Assembly: GCA_017548805.1 (NCBI GenBank)
Contig: JAFYZE010000006.1
Span: forward strand, 1-5,432
DNA: 5,432 nt
Direction: 5' to 3'
DNA from: Bacteroidales bacterium
GTDB taxonomy: Bacteria > Bacteroidota > Bacteroidia > Bacteroidales > UBA932
The notes beneath the pieces were generated by a model. The model was not told the DNA's origin. It did no database searches and saw nothing but the letters and a program-made list of their open reading frames with translations. Numbering within the stretch: the first letter of the stretch is position 1; each line of letters starts with the position of its first letter. This document shows, one piece after another, positions 1-5,432 of the stretch. The translations under genes and the position numbers were made by a program.

Positions 1-389
1 ACACGGAAATCGTACACCTTGTCCTTGAGGGTCACGGCCACGATATCGGCATCCTTGGAGGACTCGGTGGATACGGACTCGACTGCAAGGTCAAGCGACA
101 TGTTGCCGTCGGCATGCGTGACGGCGATAGCATCCTCGCGGATCTCGCCCTGGCCGTAGGCCGGGTATGCGTTCATCGGGCGGGAGCCCGAGAACTGGAT
201 GGATTCGGCGTCAGCATCGGAGAGCTTCGCTCCGAAATAAACGAAACGCAATTGCTGTCCCTGCCTCGCATTGAGCACGAGGGACATTCCGTCGGTATTC
301 ACCGAAATGCGGTCGCCGGAAACCTTGACCTGCGCATACGCGCAAAGGGAAAGCGCCGCAAGGAGCGAACAGACAATAATCTTCTTCAT
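1..389 (-). CDS. Secreted GH36-like alpha-galactosidase, N-terminal part (truncated by window edge)
   Basis: Reading from the ATG at 389 down to base 1 gives 129 complete codons with no stop; the rest lies beyond the left edge. The product begins MKKIIVCSLLAALSLCAYAQ, a classic Sec signal peptide with likely cleavage after AYA (residue 19). The Cys at 16 lacks a proper lipobox, so a soluble periplasmic protein is more likely than a lipoprotein. Residues about 20-129 look like the beta-sandwich N-terminal domain of Bacteroidetes GH36 enzymes, in particular the stretch NAYPAYG (73-79) followed by REDAIAVTHADGNMSLDL (84-101). Family members hydrolyse terminal alpha-1,6-galactose from raffinose-type oligosaccharides or galactomannan side chains. 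The catalytic (alpha/beta)8 barrel and its two Asp residues are not in the window, so activity is inferred. The start lies one base beyond the stop of the upstream GH2 gene, so it is almost certainly cotranscribed and perhaps translationally coupled. Another secreted CAZyme with a similar N-terminal sandwich is the alternative. Confidence 0.75.
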   Translation of the reverse strand, partial: MKKIIVCSLLAALSLCAYAQVKVSGDRISVNTDGMSLVLNARQGQQLRFVYFGAKLSDADAESIQFSGSRPMNAYPAYGQGEIREDAIAVTHADGNMSLDLAVESVSTESSKDADIVAVTLKDKVYDFR

Positions 390-390
390 A

Positions 391-2901
391 TCAATAGTTA
401 ATCAGTATGGTTCCACAATCAAGGCCCCTGACAGAAACGGATGCCGTCCCGGAGGCGCCTTCTACGCTGCGCAGCAGCAGTTGCGCCTTGCCGGAGAATG
501 TCTGGATGGAGAATGGGCCGTACGAGCCGGCGACGGGGCGCTCGAGCACCTTGAAAGCCGGATCGCCATTGCCCCATCCGAGTATACGGACATTAGACGA
601 TACGGTGACCGCAAGGGCTACGGCTGCGTCAGGCACTTCCCTGCCCTTTTCGTCCAGTACGGTGAAATCCAGCACGACGACATCCTGCCCGTCAGGGCGG
701 AGATTCTGTTTCGAGCTTTCCACCTTAAGGGAAACAGGGAGTCCGGGAGTTTCCAGCACCTGTTCGACAACCTTCTTTCCGTTCTTCAGGCCGACGGCAA
801 CAAGCTTGCCGACCTTGTATGTCACAGGCCAGCTGATATGTCCATACCTGGAGGCGCTTTTCTTGCCAAGTGACTTGCCGTTCAGGACAAGCTGCACCTC
901 GTCGCAGTTGGAATAGATCCAAAGATCGACGGAACGCCCCTCGTAAGTATTCAGGCCCCATGAAGGAGCGACATACACCATAGGCTCATCCACCCAGCAG
1001 GATTTTAGGTAGAAAGCTTCGTCCTTGGGGAATCCGCAATAGTCCAGGATTCCGAACTGCGAGCCTGTAGCCGGCCATGAAAGCGGGCTGGGCTCACCCC
1101 TGTAGTCGAAGCCGGTCCAGTAGAAAAGGCCTCCGAGCCAGGGACGGGAGGAATAATACTTCCAACCGCGCTCGATGACATTGAGGACATGGCCGGCAGG
1201 AGTGAACTGCATGCCGGAATCGCTCCCGTTGGTTCCGTCGCGGTCAACACCGGAACGGTTGAGCGAAACCATGCGCCCTTTATCTGCATCAGTCACATAT
1301 ACGCCTCTGGTGCCGGTACCGGTCGTCTCTTCCGTACCGATGGCGGGATGGTCGGGATACCTGGTATGGAAATCCTCTATCGGGTTCTGTACGATATAGT
1401 TGTATCCGAAGACATCCACTCCCGGAAGGGTCTCGCGTCCGCCGCAGTTGCCGTAGGTAACCGGGCGCGTCGAGTCGATGGAATGGATGAACTCAGTCAT
1501 ACGGCGGGCGATGTCACCGCCCTTGGGCGCGTACTCGACCGCCCATTCCTCGTTTCCGATACTCCAAAGTATGACGCTGGGATGATTCACGTCACGGCGA
1601 ACCATGCGCTCGACAAGGTCGAAATGCTCGCGGTCCACGCCCATCATGCGGTTCTCGTCAATGACGAGGAAGCCGAACTCGTCGCACAGGTCGAGCATGG
1701 CAGGAGAGGCGGGATTGTGCGCGCTGCGTATCGCATTGAAACCGTATTTCTTGAGCTGCAGGAGCTTGTAACGCCACAATTCGTCAGGGACACCGGTCCC
1801 GACTCCCGCATGGTCGAGATGCAGGTCGCAGCCCTTGAGTTCGACACGATAGCCGTTGAGAAGGAATCCCTGTTTGGAATCGAAGTCCGCGGAGCGGATA
1901 CCTATCCTGACATCGTACTCGTCCAGAAGGTTTTCTATGCCATAGTCCCCCTTGTACAGGCAGGTCCTGAGCGTATAGAGATATGGATTGTCAACCGACC
2001 AGAGCCTGGGATTGCTGACTTCCAGTTCCATAATGCCATTGGTCCCGTCGGAAAAAGCAGTTGCGACGGACCTGCCATCCGCATCGAGAAGGGTCTGCGC
2101 GACCAGGTACGAATGTTCCGCGGAAAGCTTGTCCACACGGACTTCAGACACGACCGTACAATTGGTCCTGGACGGGTTGAAACGGTATTCCTTCAGAATA
2201 ACTCCGTAAGGTTCAATCGCCGTCCGTCCGGTCTTGTGCAGGTAGACATTCCTGTATATGCCGGCGCCTTCGTAGTACCATCCTTCTTCAAGCGAAGCGT
2301 CTGCACGCACGGTTATGAGGTTCTCGGCCCCATAGTCAAGATACTCGGTCAGGTCGTATACAGAGCTGGCATAGCCGCTGCGCTCGTGGCCGAGGTAGAT
2401 GCCGTTGCAGAATACCTCGGAATCGCGGAAAATGCCTTCGAACTCAATTAGTATGCGCTTACCCCTGTCGCTTTCCGGAACGGAGAACCTCTTGCGGTAC
2501 CAGCCGACGGAACTGTCAGGATAGCGCCAGCCTATGCATTTGTATCCATGGCTGTGGCTGGCCTCGGCGGCAAAAGGAAGGTCCACCACCCAGTCGTGCG
2601 GAAGATCGACCTTCTGCCAGGAGGAATCGTCGAAAGACGGGGATACGGGCCCCTCGTTACCATTGTTCGAAAGGATCTTGGCGACATGGCTGAAATACTC
2701 GGTACCGTGCGAAAAGTCCTTGGTCCTGTCCACGGCATTGCCGAGTGAGAATGTCCAGCCGTTGTTGAAGAGTATCTTCTCCCGTACGCTGTTTCCAGCT
2801 AAAGAATGGAACGGGGCGCATATCAGGAGGAGCGCAGCAAGTGCAAGTATACGTAGTCTCAAATGCATTTTCAAGAAGATATAATACAGACCCATATTCA
2901 T
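391..2901 (-). CDS. Secreted glycoside hydrolase family 2 enzyme, beta-galactosidase type
   Basis: Complete 836-residue ORF. Visible order: export signal; GH2 sugar-binding jelly-roll (about 42-225, with PHDW at 101-104 and GWYRKRF at 133-139); immunoglobulin-like domain (about 228-335); TIM barrel (about 340-640); DUF4982-like sandwich (about 655-715, with VQLVLNGKSLG); and a C-terminal GH2_C5-like domain (about 720-830, with GWGNGDP at 775-781). In the barrel, NHPSVILWSIGNEE gives the acid/base Glu451, and IGTEETTGTGTRG makes Glu524 the probable nucleophile. Both catalytic residues are therefore present. GH2 enzymes cleave terminal beta-linked sugars with retention; beta-galactosidase is the commonest activity for this architecture, but beta-glucuronidase or another specificity cannot be excluded. 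The coordinates give the longest form. I prefer the ATG at 2868 (Met12): it starts a cleaner signal peptide (HLRLR, then an Ala/Leu-rich core, cleavage near SLA at 33-35) and is preceded by TTGAAA. The gene heads a minus-strand operon with the GH36 gene. Confidence 0.93.
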   Translation of the reverse strand: MNMGLYYIFLKMHLRLRILALAALLLICAPFHSLAGNSVREKILFNNGWTFSLGNAVDRTKDFSHGTEYFSHVAKILSNNGNEGPVSPSFDDSSWQKVDLPHDWVVDLPFAAEASHSHGYKCIGWRYPDSSVGWYRKRFSVPESDRGKRILIEFEGIFRDSEVFCNGIYLGHERSGYASSVYDLTEYLDYGAENLITVRADASLEEGWYYEGAGIYRNVYLHKTGRTAIEPYGVILKEYRFNPSRTNCTVVSEVRVDKLSAEHSYLVAQTLLDADGRSVATAFSDGTNGIMELEVSNPRLWSVDNPYLYTLRTCLYKGDYGIENLLDEYDVRIGIRSADFDSKQGFLLNGYRVELKGCDLHLDHAGVGTGVPDELWRYKLLQLKKYGFNAIRSAHNPASPAMLDLCDEFGFLVIDENRMMGVDREHFDLVERMVRRDVNHPSVILWSIGNEEWAVEYAPKGGDIARRMTEFIHSIDSTRPVTYGNCGGRETLPGVDVFGYNYIVQNPIEDFHTRYPDHPAIGTEETTGTGTRGVYVTDADKGRMVSLNRSGVDRDGTNGSDSGMQFTPAGHVLNVIERGWKYYSSRPWLGGLFYWTGFDYRGEPSPLSWPATGSQFGILDYCGFPKDEAFYLKSCWVDEPMVYVAPSWGLNTYEGRSVDLWIYSNCDEVQLVLNGKSLGKKSASRYGHISWPVTYKVGKLVAVGLKNGKKVVEQVLETPGLPVSLKVESSKQNLRPDGQDVVVLDFTVLDEKGREVPDAAVALAVTVSSNVRILGWGNGDPAFKVLERPVAGSYGPFSIQTFSGKAQLLLRSVEGASGTASVSVRGLDCGTILINY

Positions 2902-2928
2902 GATGCCTGATTATTGTTCGTTTTCCTA

Positions 2929-2936
2929 CAAATATA
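2929..2936 (-). promoter_or_regulatory. Bacteroidetes-type -7 box before the GH2-GH36 operon
   Basis: The minus strand reads TATATTTG here, an exact fit to the Bacteroidetes -7 consensus TAnnTTTG. It lies 27 bases upstream of the first GH2 ATG and 60 bases upstream of the preferred ATG at 2868, so either start would have a short leader. A convincing -33 TTTG/TTG box at the usual 19-base spacing is not visible; the nearest candidate is a TTT at 2962-2960, about 4 bases too far. The assignment therefore rests on the -7 box and its position. Confidence 0.45.
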
Positions 2937-2950
2937 ATCCAATTCCGAGA

Positions 2951-2958
2951 AAAATTTG
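2951..2958 (+). promoter_or_regulatory. Possible weak -7 box for the aquaporin-GH43 transcript
   Basis: The plus strand reads AAAATTTG, which differs from TAnnTTTG only at the first base. It lies 49 bases upstream of the aquaporin ATG, a reasonable leader length. No -33 box stands out at the expected spacing. This is a candidate only; a promoter for the rightward genes must exist upstream of 3008, but its exact position is uncertain. Confidence 0.2.
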
Positions 2959-2970
2959 TAAATTAGCGAG

Positions 2971-2993
2971 TGGTAAGGAAACATTTTTCACCA
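2971..2993. repeat. Imperfect 23-bp inverted repeat in the divergent intergenic region (possible operator)
   Basis: The outer arms are TGGT (2971-2974) and ACCA (2990-2993). Pairing continues inward with one mismatch, A-T pairs and two G-T matches down to a 3-base centre around 2982. Dyads of this size between divergent carbohydrate genes are often bound by LacI-, AraC- or hybrid two-component-type regulators, but no regulator gene is in the window and there is no second copy for comparison. It lies 14 bases upstream of the aquaporin ATG, so it would fall in the leader of that gene. Confidence 0.25.
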
Positions 2994-3007
2994 AATAAGA
3001 GTTCATT

Positions 3008-3685
3008 ATGAAAAAGTATTTTGCTGAAATGATCGGAACCATGGTTTTGGTTCTCATGGGATGCGGGACTGCAGTCAGTCTCGGATGTACCAACGCCATC
3101 GCCGCCACCGTCGTCGGCACTGCCTTCGCTTTCGGTCTTGCCGTCGTCGCCATGGCTTATACCATCGGCGGCATCTCCGGTTGCCACATCAATCCCGCCA
3201 TCACCCTCGCGGTCTGGCTCTCGGGCAAGATGAGCGGCAAGGACGCTGCCTTCTACATGCTTTTCCAGGTCATCGGCGCCATCCTCGGTTCCGCCATCCT
3301 AGCGCTTCTCACTGCCAATGTTGACTTCGCCGGAACCGGCGCCAACGCATGCCAGGAGGGTGTTTCCGTCATGGGAGGCCTGCTCGCCGAGGTGTTCTTC
3401 ACCTGTGTGTTCGTGCTTGTAGTCCTCGGAACCACCGATGAGAAGAAGGGCGCCGGCAACTTCGCCGGACTCGCCATCGGTCTCTCCCTCGTACTCGTGC
3501 ATCTCGCCTGCATCCGCTACACCGGCACTTCCGTCAATCCCGCCCGCTCCATCGGTCCCGCCCTCTTCCAGGGTGGCGATGCCCTGAAGCAGCTCTGGAT
3601 CTTCATCCTCGGCCCTCTCGCCGGCGGCGCATTTGCTGCAGGCATCTGGAAATGCCTCTCGAGCGATTGCAAGAAAGCTGAATAG
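3008..3685 (+). CDS. aqpZ: Aquaporin Z-type water channel (MIP family)
   Basis: The 225-residue product is the usual length for bacterial AqpZ, an inner-membrane tetramer that carries water passively. Six hydrophobic helices can be read at roughly 6-26, 34-55, 80-102, 122-142, 152-170 and 196-216. Both NPA half-helix motifs are intact: HINPA (60-64) and SVNPAR (175-180). By alignment in memory with E. coli AqpZ, the aromatic/arginine filter is Phe42, His165, Thr174 and Arg180, the same four residues as in AqpZ. This argues for water and against a glycerol facilitator, which would have Gly in place of the His. The ATG at 3008 is preceded by AT-rich sequence with no Shine-Dalgarno, usual for Bacteroidetes, and gives the expected MKKYFAEMIGT start. 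Codons are strongly biased to GCC, ATC, GGC and CTC, more so than in the flanking enzymes. The stop is 8 bases before the GH43 start, so the two are probably cotranscribed; this is unusual company for an osmoregulatory channel. Confidence 0.96.
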   Translation: MKKYFAEMIGTMVLVLMGCGTAVSLGCTNAIAATVVGTAFAFGLAVVAMAYTIGGISGCHINPAITLAVWLSGKMSGKDAAFYMLFQVIGAILGSAILALLTANVDFAGTGANACQEGVSVMGGLLAEVFFTCVFVLVVLGTTDEKKGAGNFAGLAIGLSLVLVHLACIRYTGTSVNPARSIGPALFQGGDALKQLWIFILGPLAGGAFAAGIWKCLSSDCKKAE

Positions 3686-3693
3686 TACTTGCT

Positions 3694-5262
3694 ATGAACA
3701 AACCTCTCATCACCATCCTGTTGGCGATGACCACTATTGCTGCGGCTGCACAGCCGCAGCAATTTGGTTATACTAATCCCGTCATCCCCGGATTCAACCC
3801 CGATCCCAGCGTCTGCCGTGTCGGAAACGATTACTATCTGGTCACCAGCACTTTCCAATATTTCCCCGGGGTTCCGGTCTATCATTCCAAAGACCTTATC
3901 CACTGGGAGCAGATCGGCAACTGCCTTACCCGCGACTCGCAACTTCATCTCAAGGATGCCAACTGCAGCGGAGGCATATACGCCCCTACCATCCGTTACC
4001 ATGAGGGGACTTTCTACATGGTGACGACTAACGTCACAAGTGGCGGCAATTTCTTCGTCACGACCACCGATCCGGCCGGAGAATGGTCCGATCCCATATG
4101 GCTCGAGCAGGGCGGTATCGATCCTACCCTGTATTTCGAGGAAGGCAAGACCTATATGGTCAGCAATCCCCGCAACGGCATCTATCTCTGCGAGATAGAC
4201 ATCGAGACGGGCAAACAGCTGACCGAGAGCCGCTTGCTGTGGCAGGGCGACGGAGGACGCTATCCCGAAGCTCCGCATATCTACAAGAAAGACGGCTGGT
4301 ACTACCTGATGATCGCGGAAGGCGGCACGGAGTACGGTCACAGCATCACGATAGCCCGCAGCCGTGACATTTACGGCCCCTATGAATCCAATCCCGACAA
4401 CCCCATCCTGACCAATTTCCAGAGGATCACCCAGAACAGCCCCATCCAGGGTACAGGGCACGGTGACCTCATCGAGGACCAGAAGGGTCTATGGTGGATA
4501 GTGTTCCTCGGCTTCAGGCCCCAGAACGGAAGCCATCACCTCCTTGGACGCGAGACTTTCCTGGAGCCGGTAGACTGGTCTGACGAAGGTTGGCCTGTCG
4601 TAAACGGTACTGGTACAGCCGACATCCAGATGCAGGTAGCCACACTTCCCCAGGTCGAGATGCCGGAACCTCCTGTAAACCGCCTGTCCACAGGCCGTTT
4701 CGACCCTTGGTACATACATCTGAACACTCCGGTCAAAAGTAACTATACTTTTGTGAAAGACAGTACCTTGCGTCTCAAGCCGACGAATGTCACACTGGAC
4801 GATGCGGGTTCTCCCACTTTCATCGCCATCCGTCAGGACAAGCATGATTTCCGTCTCGACAGCGAGGTTGATCTCAGCAGCGCGACCCTTGGAGACATTG
4901 CAGGCATAAGCGTGTACATGGAGAACAACGCCCACGCTGACATCTTCCTGCGTCAGGAAAAGAGCAAGAAAAAGCAGGCGATCGTGGTCGAATACTCCCT
5001 CTACGGGCTGAAATACAAGGCCTGCGAAGTGGAAGTGGACAAAGGTCCTGCGATCCTGAGGGTGGACGGGACCAAGACCGAATACATATTCTACTACCGC
5101 GATGCCAAGGGCAAATGGGTTGAGGCCAGCAGGATTGATACACGCCTGCTCAGCACGGAGACCGCCGGCGGATTCACCGGCGTGACTCTCGGCATGTTTG
5201 CCGTTTCGAAGAAGGGAGGAGGATTCTCCTACGCCGACTTCAAATCATTTAATTACAGGTAG
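3694..5262 (+). CDS. Secreted glycoside hydrolase family 43 enzyme (arabinofuranosidase/xylosidase type) with C-terminal beta-sandwich
   Basis: The 522-residue protein has a Sec signal peptide (MNKPLITILLAMTTIAAAA, cleavage before Gln20). Residues about 25-320 form the five-bladed GH43 propeller and about 330-520 a GH43_C2-type concanavalin-like sandwich (PTFIAIRQ at 374-381, DIAGISVYMENN at 401-412). The inverting catalytic triad is visible: general base Asp37 in NPDPSV, pKa-tuning Asp143 in GGIDPTLYF, and general acid Glu192 in YPEAPHIYK. AEGGTEYGHSITIARS (208-223) and GTGHGDL (253-259), whose His usually lies near the bound metal, are also family hallmarks. The combination NPDPS, PEAPHIYK and the C2 sandwich resembles subfamily GH43_12 or the close GH43_11, whose members remove alpha-L-arabinofuranose or beta-xylose from plant polysaccharides; the exact substrate is not decidable here. 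It follows the aquaporin gene by 8 bases. The ATG at 3694 is required for the signal peptide; the next Met (12) would destroy it. The 3' end overlaps an opposing gene. Confidence 0.94.
   Translation: MNKPLITILLAMTTIAAAAQPQQFGYTNPVIPGFNPDPSVCRVGNDYYLVTSTFQYFPGVPVYHSKDLIHWEQIGNCLTRDSQLHLKDANCSGGIYAPTIRYHEGTFYMVTTNVTSGGNFFVTTTDPAGEWSDPIWLEQGGIDPTLYFEEGKTYMVSNPRNGIYLCEIDIETGKQLTESRLLWQGDGGRYPEAPHIYKKDGWYYLMIAEGGTEYGHSITIARSRDIYGPYESNPDNPILTNFQRITQNSPIQGTGHGDLIEDQKGLWWIVFLGFRPQNGSHHLLGRETFLEPVDWSDEGWPVVNGTGTADIQMQVATLPQVEMPEPPVNRLSTGRFDPWYIHLNTPVKSNYTFVKDSTLRLKPTNVTLDDAGSPTFIAIRQDKHDFRLDSEVDLSSATLGDIAGISVYMENNAHADIFLRQEKSKKKQAIVVEYSLYGLKYKACEVEVDKGPAILRVDGTKTEYIFYYRDAKGKWVEASRIDTRLLSTETAGGFTGVTLGMFAVSKKGGGFSYADFKSFNYR
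3736..3763. repeat. Perfect 13-bp inverted repeat with 2-base spacer inside the GH43 signal-peptide region
   Basis: The left arm ATTGCTGCGGCTG (3736-3748) is the exact reverse complement of the right arm CAGCCGCAGCAAT (3751-3763), with CA between. In the GH43 mRNA this would fold into a very stable GC-rich stem with a small loop, 42-70 bases after the start codon. It encodes residues Ile15 to Gln23 and the first base of the Phe24 codon, spanning the signal-peptidase site. It is followed by AATTTGG, which is too weak a T-run for a normal intrinsic terminator. Part of the symmetry follows from Ala (GCT/GCG) codons facing Gln (CAG) codons, but a perfect 13-bp match goes beyond what the protein sequence needs. 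A regulatory role is an inference. Confidence 0.6.
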
Positions 5263-5432
5263 TTACCAGAACAAAGCCGCCGCGTGCCCGGCACGGAATG
5301 GTGAGGGTTCCGTCGGATTCGATATCCCCGATATGGAAGACGCGGTCTTCCTCTCCGTCTGCAAAGAGACGGAACGAAACGTTCTCAAGTCCGAGCCGCT
5401 CTGTCTGGAAAACGATCTCTCTGGCCTCGTCG
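5249..5432 (-). CDS. C-terminal fragment of an unidentified protein, possibly a CAZyme (truncated by window edge)
   Basis: One minus-strand frame is open from the right edge to a TAA at 5251-5249, giving 60 residues that begin DEAREIVFQTERL and end CRARGGFVLVTTCN. The alternating strand pattern (VSFRLFADG, then RVFHIGDI, then DGTLTIP and GGFVLV) looks like the last strands of a beta-sandwich, and a DGTL...GGF ending is common at the C-termini of large glycoside hydrolases. I do not recognise a specific family, and GH97-like or another CAZyme is only a guess. A second minus frame is open down to 5263, but its Ser/Arg/Thr-rich translation looks like a shadow. The gene ends 14 bp inside the 3' end of the GH43 gene, tail to tail. 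It is on the same strand as the GH2-GH36 operon but separated from it by the two plus-strand genes. Confidence 0.6.
   Translation of the reverse strand, partial: DEAREIVFQTERLGLENVSFRLFADGEEDRVFHIGDIESDGTLTIPCRARGGFVLVTTCN

Noticed and set aside
271..873. Plus-strand open frame of 200 codons over the GH36-GH2 junction
   Set aside because: It is antisense to two genes with recognisable products and has no recognisable domain.
1189..2451. Plus-strand open frame of 420 codons
   Set aside because: It lies wholly antisense to the GH2 gene, whose domains and catalytic motifs are intact. Its translation shows no family motif, and it fits the shadow frame expected opposite GC-biased codons.
2914..2938. 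TTGTTC and TATAAT considered as a sigma-70 promoter for the rightward genes
   Set aside because: The spacer is 13 bases instead of about 17, and Bacteroidetes use a different promoter consensus; the TATAAT overlaps the leftward -7 box.
2974..2979. TAAGGA considered as a Shine-Dalgarno for the aquaporin
   Set aside because: It is 28 bases upstream of the ATG, too far for ribosome binding, and Bacteroidetes rarely use this signal.
3328..3341. CGCCGG-AA-CCGGCG dyad in the aquaporin gene
   Set aside because: Short, inside coding sequence, and explained by GCC/GGC codon preference.
3640..3657. AGGCAT-N6-ATGCCT hairpin at the end of the aquaporin gene, considered as a terminator or processing site
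   Set aside because: A 6-bp stem with no T-run, inside coding sequence; such repeats occur by chance in GC-rich coding DNA.
3669..3692. GCAAG-N14-CTTGC pairing just before the GH43 ATG, considered as a start-site blocking stem
   Set aside because: Five base pairs closing a 14-base loop is too weak to support on its own.
3517..4461. Minus-strand open frame of 314 codons across the aquaporin-GH43 junction
   Set aside because: Both plus-strand genes here have complete catalytic or channel motifs; the antisense translation is featureless and spans the gene boundary, as a shadow would.
5285..5297. CGTGC-CCG-GCACG palindrome near the convergent gene ends, considered as a terminator
   Set aside because: The stem is only 5 bp, no T-run follows on either strand, and it lies inside the opposing coding sequence.

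Overview
The window is a fragment of a carbohydrate-degradation locus, most likely from a gut-type member of the Bacteroidales with a fairly GC-rich genome. The evidence is the gene content: a secreted GH2 of the Bacteroidales type, a GH36 and a GH43, all with export signals. A TATATTTG element resembling the Bacteroidetes -7 box (TAnnTTTG) sits before the GH2 gene, and no gene has a clear Shine-Dalgarno sequence. Genus cannot be fixed from the sequence. No SusC/SusD pair, regulator or transposase is visible, so calling this a polysaccharide utilization locus is an inference from the enzymes.

Layout. Bases 1-389 (minus strand) hold the first 129 codons of a secreted protein resembling the N-terminal domain of GH36 alpha-galactosidases; it runs off the left edge. 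Bases 391-2901 (minus) hold a complete secreted GH2 beta-galactosidase-type enzyme, separated from the GH36 start by one base, so the two form an operon. Bases 2902-3007 are a divergent intergenic region with promoter-like elements and an imperfect inverted repeat. Bases 3008-3685 (plus) encode an AqpZ-type water channel. Eight bases later, 3694-5262 (plus) encodes a secreted two-domain GH43 enzyme. Its signal-peptide region contains a perfect 13-bp inverted repeat with a 2-base spacer. Bases 5249-5432 (minus) hold the last 60 codons of another gene, whose 3' end overlaps the GH43 gene tail-to-tail by 14 bp.

How the parts may work together. GH2 (terminal beta-linked sugars, typically galactose), GH36 (terminal alpha-galactose) and GH43 (typically arabinofuranose or xylose) are exo-acting trimming activities. 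They fit removal of side chains from a plant cell-wall polysaccharide or its oligosaccharides, probably in the periplasm or at the cell surface. The unusual member is the aquaporin, which has the full water-selective AqpZ signature yet sits between the CAZyme genes and is probably cotranscribed with the GH43. No wholly new system is evident. The best leads are the aquaporin-GH43 pairing and the strong hairpin at the start of the GH43 message.
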